A stretch of 26,213 nucleotides of DNA from a virus. The notes under the pieces were generated by a model. The model worked only from the letters and a program-made list of their open reading frames with translations. It was not told where the DNA came from and made no database searches. Positions 1-5,968 of this stretch are shown piece by piece (position 1 is the first letter of the stretch; every line of letters begins with the position of its first letter). The stretch is taken from IMG/VR virus record IMGVR_UViG_3300000956_000075, positions 1 through 26,213 of that record; one strand, given 5' to 3'. The position numbers were made by a program, and so were the translations under genes.

Positions 1-558
1 GAACCAGTTCTTGCCCTCCGGGGTGGTGTTCCACACGCTCTCGCCCACGAAGTCCGCCAGGGTGGGCCGGATGAACCGTTGCCACACGCTCTCGCGCAGC
101 TTGGCCGCCTCGCTCATGATGACGCCGTGCAACCCCTCGCCGACCAGGCTTTCCGGGTGCGCCCCGCTCTTGCCGTGCAGGATGAACGCGCCATCCCACA
201 GGCTGACCGTCATGTTGCCCTTGGGGTCGTAGTACGTGCCAGGCTTGTCGAACGGCATGCCTTGCCGCCTGCACGCGTTGTAGAAGACGCGGAACTCCTT
301 CTCGCTGTCCGTGTAGTTAGGCCCGACAATCCAGTACTCCGCGCGGATGCCCATGTCATCCAGCATGGGCTTCATGAGGCGCGTCTGGATACACCAGGGC
401 ATGCACTCCATGCCCCCACTGAAGCTCTTCCCGGTACGCCTGCCTGCACAGTTGACGCGGTGCCGCGCGCGACTACCGTGCATCTTGGCCTGCGCGGCGT
501 TCGGTCGGTAGTTCAGCTCCGCCCACAGCTTCGGCTTGCTCAGAGTGCCCGTTTTCAC
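1..558 (-). CDS. terL: Terminase large subunit, N-terminal part (cut by window edge)
   Basis: This is the ATPase motor that packages phage DNA into the prohead; the first 186 codons are present and the gene runs off the left edge. Translated from a GTG at 558, it shows a Walker A motif AGRRTGKS (residues 38-45), a Walker B-like segment LHGVIMSEAAKL (143-154) and the coupling motif NTTPEGKN (177-184), in the order and spacing of TerL ATPase domains. The residue before the catalytic Glu150 is Ser rather than the usual Asp. The GTG overlaps the stop of the preceding 32-aa gene (GTGA), so translation is probably coupled. Another GTG lies 24 bases upstream in frame. The nuclease domain is outside the window. 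Family assignment is firm; the start is probable. Confidence 0.88.
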   Translation of the reverse strand, partial: MKTGTLSKPKLWAELNYRPNAAQAKMHGSRARHRVNCAGRRTGKSFSGGMECMPWCIQTRLMKPMLDDMGIRAEYWIVGPNYTDSEKEFRVFYNACRRQGMPFDKPGTYYDPKGNMTVSLWDGAFILHGKSGAHPESLVGEGLHGVIMSEAAKLRESVWQRFIRPTLADFVGESVWNTTPEGKNWF

Positions 559-653
559 TTCATCACGTCCCGAAAGTACCACATCAGCCACAGGTACGTG
601 CCGCTCACGCCCGCGAGTAGGCCAAGGACGACACCTACCAGAATCTCCTTCAT
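555..653 (-). CDS. 32-aa single-pass membrane peptide
   Basis: A very small gene lies between the JAMM protease and the large terminase. The predicted peptide starts MKEILVGVVLGLLAG, a hydrophobic stretch continues to about residue 25, and it ends in a short charged tail (FRDVMK), so it should be a single transmembrane helix. Its ATG overlaps the upstream stop as ATGA and its TGA overlaps the GTG of terL, so it is embedded in the operon by overlaps on both sides. That is the main support for it being real. The function is unknown; it may also act as a coupling cistron for terL translation. Confidence 0.6.
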   Translation of the reverse strand: MKEILVGVVLGLLAGVSGTYLWLMWYFRDVMK

Positions 654-1105
654 CTCTTACGCTCCATGATCTCATCCTGCACGAGGATACCCATGTCGAT
701 GCACTCCCACGCCGTCAGCTCCCAGGTCCTGCGGGAGACGTAGGGGGGGCGGGTCATGCCTGCTCTGAGCTCTGTGACCTCCGGGTACGCAATGAGGTAG
801 TGCACACCGACGTTCAGCGCGCCCTCCATGTCCGCCTCGCTCGGGTCAGGCTTCCCACCGGGGTGACTGTGATAGAAGGCCAACAGGTGGCAGTCCCGCT
901 CGGCCATCCGCCGATACGCGCGCTGCATCTCCTGATGATCTACGGCGTAGTACTTGGTCGGTTCACTGTGAATGTTCTTCAGCGGCACCACCGTCTGCAG
1001 GCTGGACGTGTTGTGCTGCCACACCATCCCGCATACCTCGAAAAGCGGGTGCTCCTCCGCCCAGGCCAGCACAGCCTTCACAGTGTCCTTCTTCAATACG
1101 AGCAT
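650..1105 (-). CDS. JAMM/MPN-domain metalloprotease
   Basis: A predicted zinc-dependent isopeptidase/protease of the JAB1-MPN (Mov34/PAD-1) family, 151 aa, essentially a single domain. The JAMM residues are complete: Glu23 in FEVCG, His79 and His81 in YHSHPGG, Ser89 and Asp92 in PSEAD, giving the H-x-H-x7-S-x2-D pattern. Family members in phages are often tail-assembly proteases (lambda gpK N-terminal domain is one example); bacterial members process sulfur carriers or ubiquitin-like proteins. Here it lies between the probable small and large terminase genes, so a structural or maturation role is possible but unproven. A good Shine-Dalgarno (AAGGGA) precedes the ATG at 1105. Directly upstream is the hairpin array described separately. 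Confidence 0.85.
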   Translation of the reverse strand: MLVLKKDTVKAVLAWAEEHPLFEVCGMVWQHNTSSLQTVVPLKNIHSEPTKYYAVDHQEMQRAYRRMAERDCHLLAFYHSHPGGKPDPSEADMEGALNVGVHYLIAYPEVTELRAGMTRPPYVSRRTWELTAWECIDMGILVQDEIMERKR

Positions 1106-1322
1106 TGCTATCCCTTCTCCAAGGCTCGACCCTGCCAGCCCGGGAGCTGCATCGTGGCGTCGTCGCTATCCCGGCACTTCTACGCCCTGGCAGGGTCGAG
1201 GGATACTGACTCGACCCCGAAGCCCCCGCGCTTTCTTTGGTGTAACGCGGTCTGTGCCTGCTTCGGGGCCGAGGTTCCACGCCCGACGTGATCGCGTTTT
1301 GGCTGGACGCCGGGTAGTGGTC
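1106..1322 (-). other. Structured intergenic array of three compound hairpins
   Basis: This 217-base stretch holds no supportable gene but has strong inverted repeats. Hairpin 3 (1125-1200) has 14-bp perfect arms, ctcgaccctgccag and its exact complement, around an inner ccggga/tcccgg stem. Hairpin 2 (1210-1273) has 14-bp arms with one mismatch, around an inner ccgcg/cgcgg stem. Hairpin 1 (1277-1320) pairs ccac/gtgg and cccg/cggg around gcgt/acgc. On the minus strand all lie in the leader of the JAMM gene. The inner arms of hairpins 2 and 3 (GGGTCGAG and CTCGACCC) are also complementary to each other, so alternative folds are possible. Candidate roles are a cis-acting leader RNA, a small RNA, or a packaging-related DNA site near the terminase genes. 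No tRNA fold was found. Confidence 0.6.
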
Positions 1323-1439
1323 TTAGCAGTGCCCGCGCCTCTTACGCAGGCCGTTACTGATGGTCGCCGCCTTCTTGACGCTGTAGCCCTTGCGGCGCAA
1401 TGCGTTGTACATCCTACGGCACTTGATGCTACTAGCCAT
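1323..1439 (-). CDS. 38-aa basic small protein
   Basis: A short gene encoding a 38-residue, strongly basic peptide (begins MASSIKCRRMYNALRRKG, ends RKRRGHC). It has a near-ideal Shine-Dalgarno (GGGAGGAG) before the ATG at 1439 and overlaps the end of the upstream Cys-rich gene by 8 bases, so I treat it as real despite its size. The pattern of a basic helix followed by KKAATISNG resembles small Lys/Arg-rich proteins often seen next to structural genes of actinobacterial phages. No function is assigned; nucleic-acid binding is plausible from the charge. It is the last gene before the hairpin array. Confidence 0.65.
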   Translation of the reverse strand: MASSIKCRRMYNALRRKGYSVKKAATISNGLRKRRGHC

Positions 1440-1755
1440 CGCTCCTCCCTGCGTCCGGATTGCAGATGGTACATCGAGCACTTACCCCGGGTCGGGCGAA
1501 GCCATCCATGACGCCGTGCATGCACACCGCCTGCTCGTAGCCCATGCGGTTCACGTACGGGTGGTTGTCCACGTACGCGCGCCCGTCGCGAGTAGCGCAG
1601 TACGGGTTGCCGTTCACACACCCTGCACAGTGGCCACACCGGTCCTCGCGCGGCTTGTCGTACCACGTACGGCCCGCCTCGAGCTCCCATCCACCGCGCA
1701 GCATGCGCTTTGTGTACCGCCTGTCATCCATCCAGTCACGCAGCCAGTTAAGCAT
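1432..1755 (-). CDS. Cys-rich, probably zinc-binding protein (unknown function)
   Basis: A 107-aa protein starting MLNWLRDWMDD. It has a cysteine cluster CGHCAGC followed by a further Cys six residues later, an isolated Cys with a nearby His, and a C-terminal CTIC pair, so one or two structural zinc sites are likely. I chose the ATG at 1755 because GGGGAG lies at a good distance upstream and the gene then overlaps the probable terS stop by 8 bases; the longer frame from 1842 would overlap it by 95. Position between the small terminase and the small basic gene suggests a packaging or head-related accessory role, or an HNH-like fold that I cannot confirm because a clear HNH His-Asn-His set is not visible. 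Confidence 0.7.
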   Translation of the reverse strand: MLNWLRDWMDDRRYTKRMLRGGWELEAGRTWYDKPREDRCGHCAGCVNGNPYCATRDGRAYVDNHPYVNRMGYEQAVCMHGVMDGFARPGVSARCTICNPDAGRSDG

Positions 1756-2455
1756 CGCTCTGCTCCCCGCTGCCCTGTCGCTCGGCATACCCTGCATATC
1801 GCCTGGCCAGGTGCTCGGGGAGGCCCGTCTGCCCCTCTTCACCCACCACGTTCAGGACCATGGCCTCCCACGGCGCAGCCTGGTTGATGCGCACGTCCTT
1901 GGGGATGCCGCCGAAGATGCGCTCCATGGCGTACTGCATCATCTTGGCGCGCGTCTCTTCCTTCAGCTGGGGCGACTGCGCCAGCTCCACATACTTGCGC
2001 GCGATACGCAGTACCTCGCTACCGAAGATCTCCTCGAACCTGCGCTGCTGCTCCCGCTGGCAGGCCAGGTGAAACTCCCGAGGGACCATCTTGCTGGGCG
2101 CACCCGTGAACGAACCGTCCGCGCTCTTCAGCCTGCCGCGCGCCAGTTCTTCCTCGTCCAGGCCCTCGACGAACTCCTGCCAGGTGTAATCGCCGCGCTT
2201 GATGGACATGACGATCTCGCTCCACCGCTTACCCAGACGAACGGTCAGGCGGCGTCTAGGATCCTCCTCATTGTCCCTAACCCCTGCTAGCGGCTTTGCG
2301 CCAGTGGTAACGCGCGGATTAGCTGCCCTTGCCTCATCCAGATTGGGCGTTGTACTGGGTACAGGTCTGCGCCTGCGGGGAGCGCGGGTCCGGGAGGGAG
2401 TGCCCTGTCCAGCGTCTCCCTCGGTGTTGCTACTGGTCTTAGGTGTCCATCCCAT
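1748..2455 (-). CDS. terS: Probable terminase small subunit
   Basis: A 235-aa protein. The first ~75 residues are low-complexity and basic (RAPRRRRPVPS), suggesting a disordered DNA-contacting arm. Residues about 130-200 form a helical block (RIARKYVELAQSP then TRAKMMQYAMERIFGGIP), which resembles the oligomerization/helical repeat seen in small terminases, where a helix pair ends in a conserved Gly-x-Pro turn. Recognition of the packaging site would be its role, with TerL as partner. Position upstream of terL supports this, although four small genes intervene. Assignment is by pattern and context, so only moderate. An ATG at 2455 follows a weak GAGGGG; a 31-nt hairpin sits just upstream. Confidence 0.5.
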   Translation of the reverse strand: MGWTPKTSSNTEGDAGQGTPSRTRAPRRRRPVPSTTPNLDEARAANPRVTTGAKPLAGVRDNEEDPRRRLTVRLGKRWSEIVMSIKRGDYTWQEFVEGLDEEELARGRLKSADGSFTGAPSKMVPREFHLACQREQQRRFEEIFGSEVLRIARKYVELAQSPQLKEETRAKMMQYAMERIFGGIPKDVRINQAAPWEAMVLNVVGEEGQTGLPEHLARRYAGYAERQGSGEQSDA

Positions 2456-2629
2456 AACCCCTCATCCTACCGGGCCTACCCCATTACGGAGCAGGCCCGG
2501 ATAGTTTCACTTATCACCCATGAAAGGCATCCTTGCAGACGGCCAGGACTTCGCCCTCAGGCTGTGTTGCCGGATGCAGGCGCGGCTCTGGAGAACCGCA
2601 TGTGGGGCATGACAACTGCTGTTTCTGGC
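2456..2629 (-). other. Gene-free leader upstream of the probable terS, with hairpin at 2470-2500
   Basis: No supportable gene is visible in these 174 bases. Positions 2470-2477 (ccgggcct) and 2493-2500 (aggcccgg) form a perfect 8-bp stem with a 15-nt loop, 15 bases before the probable terS start on the minus strand. Neither side has a T-run, so it is not a typical intrinsic terminator. It may be a leader-RNA structure, an operator palindrome or a partial terminator between the 56-aa gene and terS. The remaining sequence shows no clear promoter or RNA gene. Confidence 0.4.
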
Positions 2630-2800
2630 TCACTGCTCTTCCCCATTCACCCGCGCTCGAGCAGCCTCAACGCTGTCCGTGGGGTCCGCCGGATCCACTT
2701 TTCTCTCCAACATCGCCAGTTCCGCATTGGTCAATTCATGCGGCGGGGGCTGGATGAGACCTGAATTTCCACCGAATTCTGATCGATCATCAACTGCCAT
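2630..2800 (-). CDS. 56-aa acidic protein, unknown function
   Basis: A small protein starting MAVDDRSEFGG and ending ARARVNGEEQ, with a central proline patch (QPPPHE) and a helix-forming C-terminal half (NAELAMLERK). The ATG at 2800 is chosen because GAGGAG lies six bases upstream; the open frame continues farther upstream through the GC-alternating tract, but that part reads as Ala/Arg/Gly low complexity. It starts 26 bases after the preceding gene ends. Codon use is less GC-biased than elsewhere (EcoRI-like gaattc runs). No family recognized. Confidence 0.55.
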   Translation of the reverse strand: MAVDDRSEFGGNSGLIQPPPHELTNAELAMLERKVDPADPTDSVEAARARVNGEEQ

Positions 2801-2825
2801 GACCATCTCCTCGAGACGATTCTCA

Positions 2826-3308
2826 TCACGCGCGACGTCTGCGCCGCGCAATTCTGGGCTTAACTGATTCCGGCGAACCCTCCATATCGCCGACACCCGT
2901 AACAATTTTTGTGCTTGCGCGCCCGCGCACCCCCGCGCCCGCATGTGCCCCCGCGCTCGTGCGCGCACCCGCCCCCGTGCGCTCGCCGTGCATTTTCTCC
3001 ACTGTTTGCGCGCGATCGGGTGCGCCCGCGCTCGCCCGTGCGCGCCCGTCCCGAGCGCGTGCGCGCACATGAGCTGGGTTGATCTTGGTGTTTCCGTGCG
3101 GGTGCTCCTTGCGGTATTCGATCTTGTCCAGCACCCGATCCAGGTCGACCTGAGGCAGCAACCCCTCCCGGACCATAGTCTCGAGAATGAGAACCTTCAG
3201 CGTCTCATGCGGTCGCATGTCGGAACCCTCAACGTACTCCAGCCACGCAGCACGTTCCCACTTGTTCAGGTACGTCGATGCGTGCCCGGACTTTGTCTCT
3301 TCGGTCAT
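2826..3308 (-). CDS. Unknown protein with Arg/Ala-rich basic tail; first gene after control region R1
   Basis: A 160-aa predicted protein. Residues 1-75 look like an ordinary folded domain, with helices such as NKWERAAWLEYVEG and ETLKVLILETMVREG. From about residue 80 the sequence becomes a low-complexity basic tail (VRARARDGRARASAG onward) encoded by an alternating GC tract, and it ends RIARRRRRA. The tail could bind nucleic acid, or the tract may be primarily a DNA element that happens to stay open in this frame. The ATG at 3308 is preceded by GTGGG; a GTG nine bases upstream is an alternative. It is the promoter-proximal gene of the packaging operon, so a regulatory role is possible. Confidence 0.5.
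   Translation of the reverse strand: MTEETKSGHASTYLNKWERAAWLEYVEGSDMRPHETLKVLILETMVREGLLPQVDLDRVLDKIEYRKEHPHGNTKINPAHVRARARDGRARASAGAPDRAQTVEKMHGERTGAGARTSAGAHAGAGVRGRASTKIVTGVGDMEGSPESVKPRIARRRRRA
2915..3075. repeat. Low-complexity alternating G/C tract
   Basis: About 160 bases dominated by gcgcgc, gtgcgc and cccgcgcc steps, with long runs of alternating purine/pyrimidine that favour left-handed Z-DNA under negative supercoiling. It lies inside the 3' part of the 160-aa gene, which translates it as an Arg/Ala/Gly tail. Similar but shorter alternating tracts occur in both control modules R1 and R2, so the composition is not just coding drift. Confidence 0.6.
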
Positions 3309-3317
3309 GCCACCCAC

Positions 3318-3600
3318 AATACAGAAAATTTGCGCTTAGTCTAGGTACAAAAAATGCACTTTAGTAGTTCTACCCCTAGTGTGTATGTTCTCTCTCTCTC
3401 CTCTCTCTCCTAGAGTGATCTATTAGACGTCTAGATTCTACCGGGGTAGCGCGGGCCGCCCAGGGAATTTTCGGGGCCTCGCGCGCGCCCGTGCGCATAG
3501 TGCATTTTGCTTGGTGTTTATTGTTAGCCCCTCCAGCTGGACTTCGGGAATTTTTGCCCAGGGGGTAGCGCCAACCGAGGGGAGTCTAGACGACCCTTTA
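3318..3600 (-). promoter_or_regulatory. Noncoding control region upstream of the packaging operon
   Basis: No gene is supportable in this interval between the resolvase gene and the 160-aa gene. It contains an AT-richer stretch (3318-3380) next to the start of the leftward operon, a 22-base pyrimidine tract with mirror symmetry (3389-3410, ctctctctc on either side of a centre) that could form triplex DNA, and the R1 module listed separately. I looked for -35/-10 pairs and saw no convincing consensus promoter. Its position after a long operon and before another argues for a promoter/operator region. Confidence 0.5.
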
Positions 3601-3631
3601 TTAGGACCCACTAATCCTGGTCCGCAATTCC
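3430..3631 (-). promoter_or_regulatory. Control module R1 (TCTAGA-bracketed, paired with R2)
   Basis: Reading the plus strand, the module runs: TCTAGA (3430-3435), ACCGGGGT, direct repeat ggggtagcgc (3443-3452), a gggaatttt block, alternating gcgcgcgc/gtgcgca (3481-3497), a second gggaattttt block, a second exact ggggtagcgc (3562-3571), TCTAGAC (3585-3591) and ccgcaattcc (3622-3631, inside the end of the resolvase gene). The same elements in the same order occur in R2, 18.5 kb away. Such ordered repeats fit an operator array, a phage-specific promoter, or a replication origin with iterons. Which one is not decided by the sequence. Confidence 0.55.
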
Positions 3632-4131
3632 GGCTGCGAGGCATACCTCCTCAGGAACAACAAACCATGCCGCTGCGCGTCACGACCGTGCGCCGTACCC
3701 GCCTGATACAGCCCCCACGACTTGAGCCGCACATCCGTGATGGTCTTCTTGGCTTCACTCGCTCCCTGCACCTCCACCCCCACCCCCGTCCCCCGCAGTC
3801 TGTCCTTCAGCACCGCGAGAAACCGCACCGGCTCCAGCAACCAATGATCCGTACTGTTCATCATCAGCGTGAAGCCCTCGCACCCGAACACCACGACATC
3901 CTCCTCCTCGCTCTTCTCCCACACTGCCCGACACAGATTGAGATACGAGTCGACCGACGCCGAGGTAGAGCTCCCCGTGAACTGACCCACCCGCCACCAC
4001 ATCCTCGAGACCGCCCCCACCTGCCCGCGTGCGAGGAGCTCCGAGATGTTGACGCGATGCACACTCCAGCCCGTCGTCTTCCCCGGGTCCGCCCACACCA
4101 CCACCAACGCAGGACCACCCATGACCGGCAT
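3601..4131 (-). CDS. RuvC-like Holliday junction resolvase
   Basis: A 176-aa protein of the RNase H-fold resolvase family, expected to cut four-way junctions formed by recombination and replication before packaging. The first strand carries VVWADPGKTTGWSV with Asp15 in the family's DPG-x-TTGW signature; Glu85 follows in VVFGCEGF; the C-terminal acidic site is likely the H-x2-D in TAHGRDAQRHG (His148, Asp151). Length matches phage RuvC-like proteins. The ATG at 4131 has a strong GGGGAGAAGG ribosome site; an upstream ATG at 4176 would add 15 unconserved residues. It is the last gene of the replication operon, just before control region R1, and its 3' end contributes the ccgcaattcc element of R1. 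Confidence 0.8.
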   Translation of the reverse strand: MPVMGGPALVVVWADPGKTTGWSVHRVNISELLARGQVGAVSRMWWRVGQFTGSSTSASVDSYLNLCRAVWEKSEEEDVVVFGCEGFTLMMNSTDHWLLEPVRFLAVLKDRLRGTGVGVEVQGASEAKKTITDVRLKSWGLYQAGTAHGRDAQRHGLLFLRRYASQPELRTRISGS

Positions 4132-4200
4132 ACCTTCTCCCCCTCCAGACCAACTCAAAGCCATTCTGCGCACCACACCTATACCGGGCCAGCCGAAGCC

Positions 4201-4491
4201 CTATCGCACACGCCTACGGGCAAACCAGGGCCGATTACTCCCCCATCTAAACCACCGCCACCCCCACCTACCCCGCCTATCCCACCACTCAACGGGTCTG
4301 GCCGCCGAGGGAGGCGCTGGATCCCGCCGCCACACGGACTCCAACCCGACCGGCGTCCAGCCCCCATCACCACCGCGCATCACCACCACGACGGCTCTCC
4401 CGCAGGCCCACATCTCCGCCTCCGCCCGAAAGGCCGAAGGGCCGTCAGCGCAGAGATGCACCAACGACCCTTCCGCAACTCCCCACTCCAC
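4201..4491 (-). CDS. Unknown 96-aa protein with Trp/Arg-rich C-terminus
   Basis: The GTG start at 4491 overlaps the preceding stop by one base (TAGTG). The protein begins with EWGVAEGSLVHLCADGPSAF, has a strand-like VVVVM core, and ends in a strikingly aromatic, basic stretch (EWWDRRGRWGWRWFRW). The open frame extends upstream to 4554, but that extension lies within the previous gene. No family is recognized. The C-terminus might bind nucleic acid or membranes, but the low-complexity character makes any guess weak. Confidence 0.5.
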   Translation of the reverse strand: MEWGVAEGSLVHLCADGPSAFRAEAEMWACGRAVVVVMRGGDGGWTPVGLESVWRRDPAPPSAARPVEWWDRRGRWGWRWFRWGSNRPWFARRRVR

Positions 4492-5090
4492 TACGACCGG
4501 TCCACCAGTTCGGCGCACACCGTCTCGAGGGGCATACCCAGCGCCCACCCCCAAGTGAGCAGAGCCACCCGCCAGCCCGCACCGGCGGGTCGACTGACCA
4601 CCAGCGAGTAGTCCTGCTCGAGGCCGTCGAGGGCGCTCAGCGCCTGACCCAACCGCAACGAGCTGCCGTTGTCCGGGATGAGGAACTTACGCACCGGCCA
4701 CGGGCCGTACGTCAGCTCGATGTCCGCAGCCTCCAGCCACGCCACCGCCCGCTCGGCCTCCGAACCCAACGGCACATCCGGAGCGGCACCAACCGTCATG
4801 TCCGGGCCGGGCTTCTGCGCCTCGAGCGGCTGCTCGCCGCCCGGGAACCAGGCGTACTCATCGGCGTCCATCTTGAGCGCGTCCTTGAGCTGCGGCGGGA
4901 GGTTGACGGTAATGCCCGCGCCCTCCGGGGAGTCCCCGCCGTACAGCGGGAGCTCCACCGCCACGGCCTCCGCTTCGGGCTGCCAGTGCCATTCGCTGGT
5001 CCGAGGGAGGGCGCACCGCGTCACCCCGCCGAAGTTCTCCGCGCACAGCCCGTTCTCACCACCCGGGAGAAACGCATGCACGTTTGTCAT
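4491..5090 (-). CDS. Unknown 199-aa protein with N-terminal His/Cys motif
   Basis: An acidic protein of unrecognized family. The N-terminus contains His5, Cys16, Cys26 and His35 in the arrangement H-x10-C-x9-C-A-L-P-R-x5-H, which matches a His/Cys motif also present twice in the ThyX extension and once in the Nmad1-like protein of this window, so a small zinc site is likely. The remainder has strands and helices without a catalytic signature. Its ATG overlaps the upstream stop (ATGA). It lies in the replication/nucleotide operon between two unknown genes. Confidence 0.65.
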   Translation of the reverse strand: MTNVHAFLPGGENGLCAENFGGVTRCALPRTSEWHWQPEAEAVAVELPLYGGDSPEGAGITVNLPPQLKDALKMDADEYAWFPGGEQPLEAQKPGPDMTVGAAPDVPLGSEAERAVAWLEAADIELTYGPWPVRKFLIPDNGSSLRLGQALSALDGLEQDYSLVVSRPAGAGWRVALLTWGWALGMPLETVCAELVDRS

Positions 5091-5308
5091 TTGAGCCTCC
5101 GAGCCTCGGTGTTCTGTACTCCGGCGTTCATGATGCGCGCAGCCGCTACGGCGGCCGAGGTAGCTGTCTCGATAACCCCCACAGCACCCGGGCGGGTAGA
5201 GGAGCCAGCGGCCGTACGCGTCACGGAGTACTCCGCCACCGTCCCACCCTCGTCACTCCGCAGGGTCACCGACACGGTCACCTCTGCGATGTAGCCCTCA
5301 ATCTTCAT
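5087..5308 (-). CDS. Unknown 73-aa small protein
   Basis: Starts MKIEGYIAEVTVSVTLRSDEGG, with an alternating beta-strand pattern (EGYIAEVTVSVTL, GTVAEYSVT) followed by a helix (SAAVAAARIMNAG). I chose the ATG at 5308, which is preceded by GGCGGG and overlaps the upstream gene by 11 bases; the longer frame to 5443 lies inside that gene. It resembles small phage accessory proteins with a beta-beta-alpha layout, but no family can be named. Confidence 0.6.
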   Translation of the reverse strand: MKIEGYIAEVTVSVTLRSDEGGTVAEYSVTRTAAGSSTRPGAVGVIETATSAAVAAARIMNAGVQNTEARRLK

Positions 5309-5747
5309 CAACCCGCCTACCGATCTCCCCGTTGATGGGCTGCACCGGAGCCGGGCCGAGCCCGGCCAGCGGGATAGGCGAGGGGTTGGCAGCGCCCAGC
5401 ACCGGCAGTAGACCGGCCTGTCCGCGCAGCTCCCGGGGCGCATACCCGTTGCGCTCCGCCATCGGCCGAGGGTCGAAGCCGCCCTGGGGGACCTCCACCA
5501 CGTCGACCTCGTCGACCAGCAGGTACAGCGCGGCTGCGCCAGCCGTCTTCAGCAAGGACTCCATCTCCTTGGAGTAGCTGGGCTGCCGCCTGCTCCTCGG
5601 AGTGGCGACCAACTGGTCCACTCGCTCCACCGCTCGGAACAGTTCGCGGAAGACGACCCCCGCCTCAGTAGCCCGTACCTCCTCGTGCGGCTGCTCCCAG
5701 GACCGCACCCGGCAGAGGAGGGCCTCGAGGGCCTGCTGCTTGTTCAT
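5298..5747 (-). CDS. Unknown 149-aa helical protein
   Basis: Starts MNKQQALEALLCRVRSWEQ at the ATG at 5747, which overlaps the preceding stop (ATGA). The first 85 residues are helical and the segment AAALYLLVDEVDVVEV is the most hydrophobic. The tail after residue 100 is Pro/Gly-rich (NPSPIPLAGLGPAPVQP) and probably disordered. The overlap with its neighbours on both sides puts it firmly in the operon. No function assigned. Confidence 0.6.
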   Translation of the reverse strand: MNKQQALEALLCRVRSWEQPHEEVRATEAGVVFRELFRAVERVDQLVATPRSRRQPSYSKEMESLLKTAGAAALYLLVDEVDVVEVPQGGFDPRPMAERNGYAPRELRGQAGLLPVLGAANPSPIPLAGLGPAPVQPINGEIGRRVDED

Positions 5748-5968
5748 GAGTCCCGCACCACCGTCAGGTGTGCGACCGCCTTGTCCATGGCGTCCTCCAC
5801 CGTGTCCGCCCGCAGCACGAGGTTGACCACCTCGTCGGTCTGCCGGTCGTGCATCATGGTCCCGATGCCGTTGCCGACCTGATAGGGCGGGACGACCTCC
5901 ACCACCTTGACCATCACGGTGTACCTCGGGTCGGGCTTCTTGTTGCGCTCCTCGTAACCGGTAGCCAT
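5744..5968 (-). CDS. Unknown 74-aa small protein following ThyX
   Basis: Starts MATGYEERNKKPDPRYTV. A strand-rich beginning (YTVMVKVVEVV) and a helix (TVEDAMDKAVAHLTV) give an alpha/beta mini-domain. The ATG at 5968 overlaps the ThyX stop by one base (TGATG) and is directly preceded by GGAGGAG, a strong ribosome site inside the end of thyX. Coupling to ThyX suggests a nucleotide-metabolism accessory role, but there is no motif to support a specific function. Confidence 0.6.
   Translation of the reverse strand: MATGYEERNKKPDPRYTVMVKVVEVVPPYQVGNGIGTMMHDRQTDEVVNLVLRADTVEDAMDKAVAHLTVVRDS

Noticed and set aside
1106-1322. tRNA genes in the hairpin array
   Set aside because: I tried to fold both strands as cloverleaves. 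No T-loop consensus with matching acceptor stem exists; the arms are too long (14 bp).
1432-1755. HNH endonuclease
   Set aside because: The Cys pairs resemble the zinc part of HNH proteins of packaging clusters, but a convincing His-Asn-His core is not visible.
2470-2500. Intrinsic terminator
   Set aside because: The 8-bp stem is good but neither strand has a T-run after it, and it sits 15 bases before a start codon.
3511-4611. A 366-codon open frame on the plus strand, rich in Pro, His and Arg
   Set aside because: It lies opposite the resolvase gene and its neighbours, which have recognizable motifs and ribosome sites. Its composition is the usual reverse-complement shadow of a GC-rich coding region.
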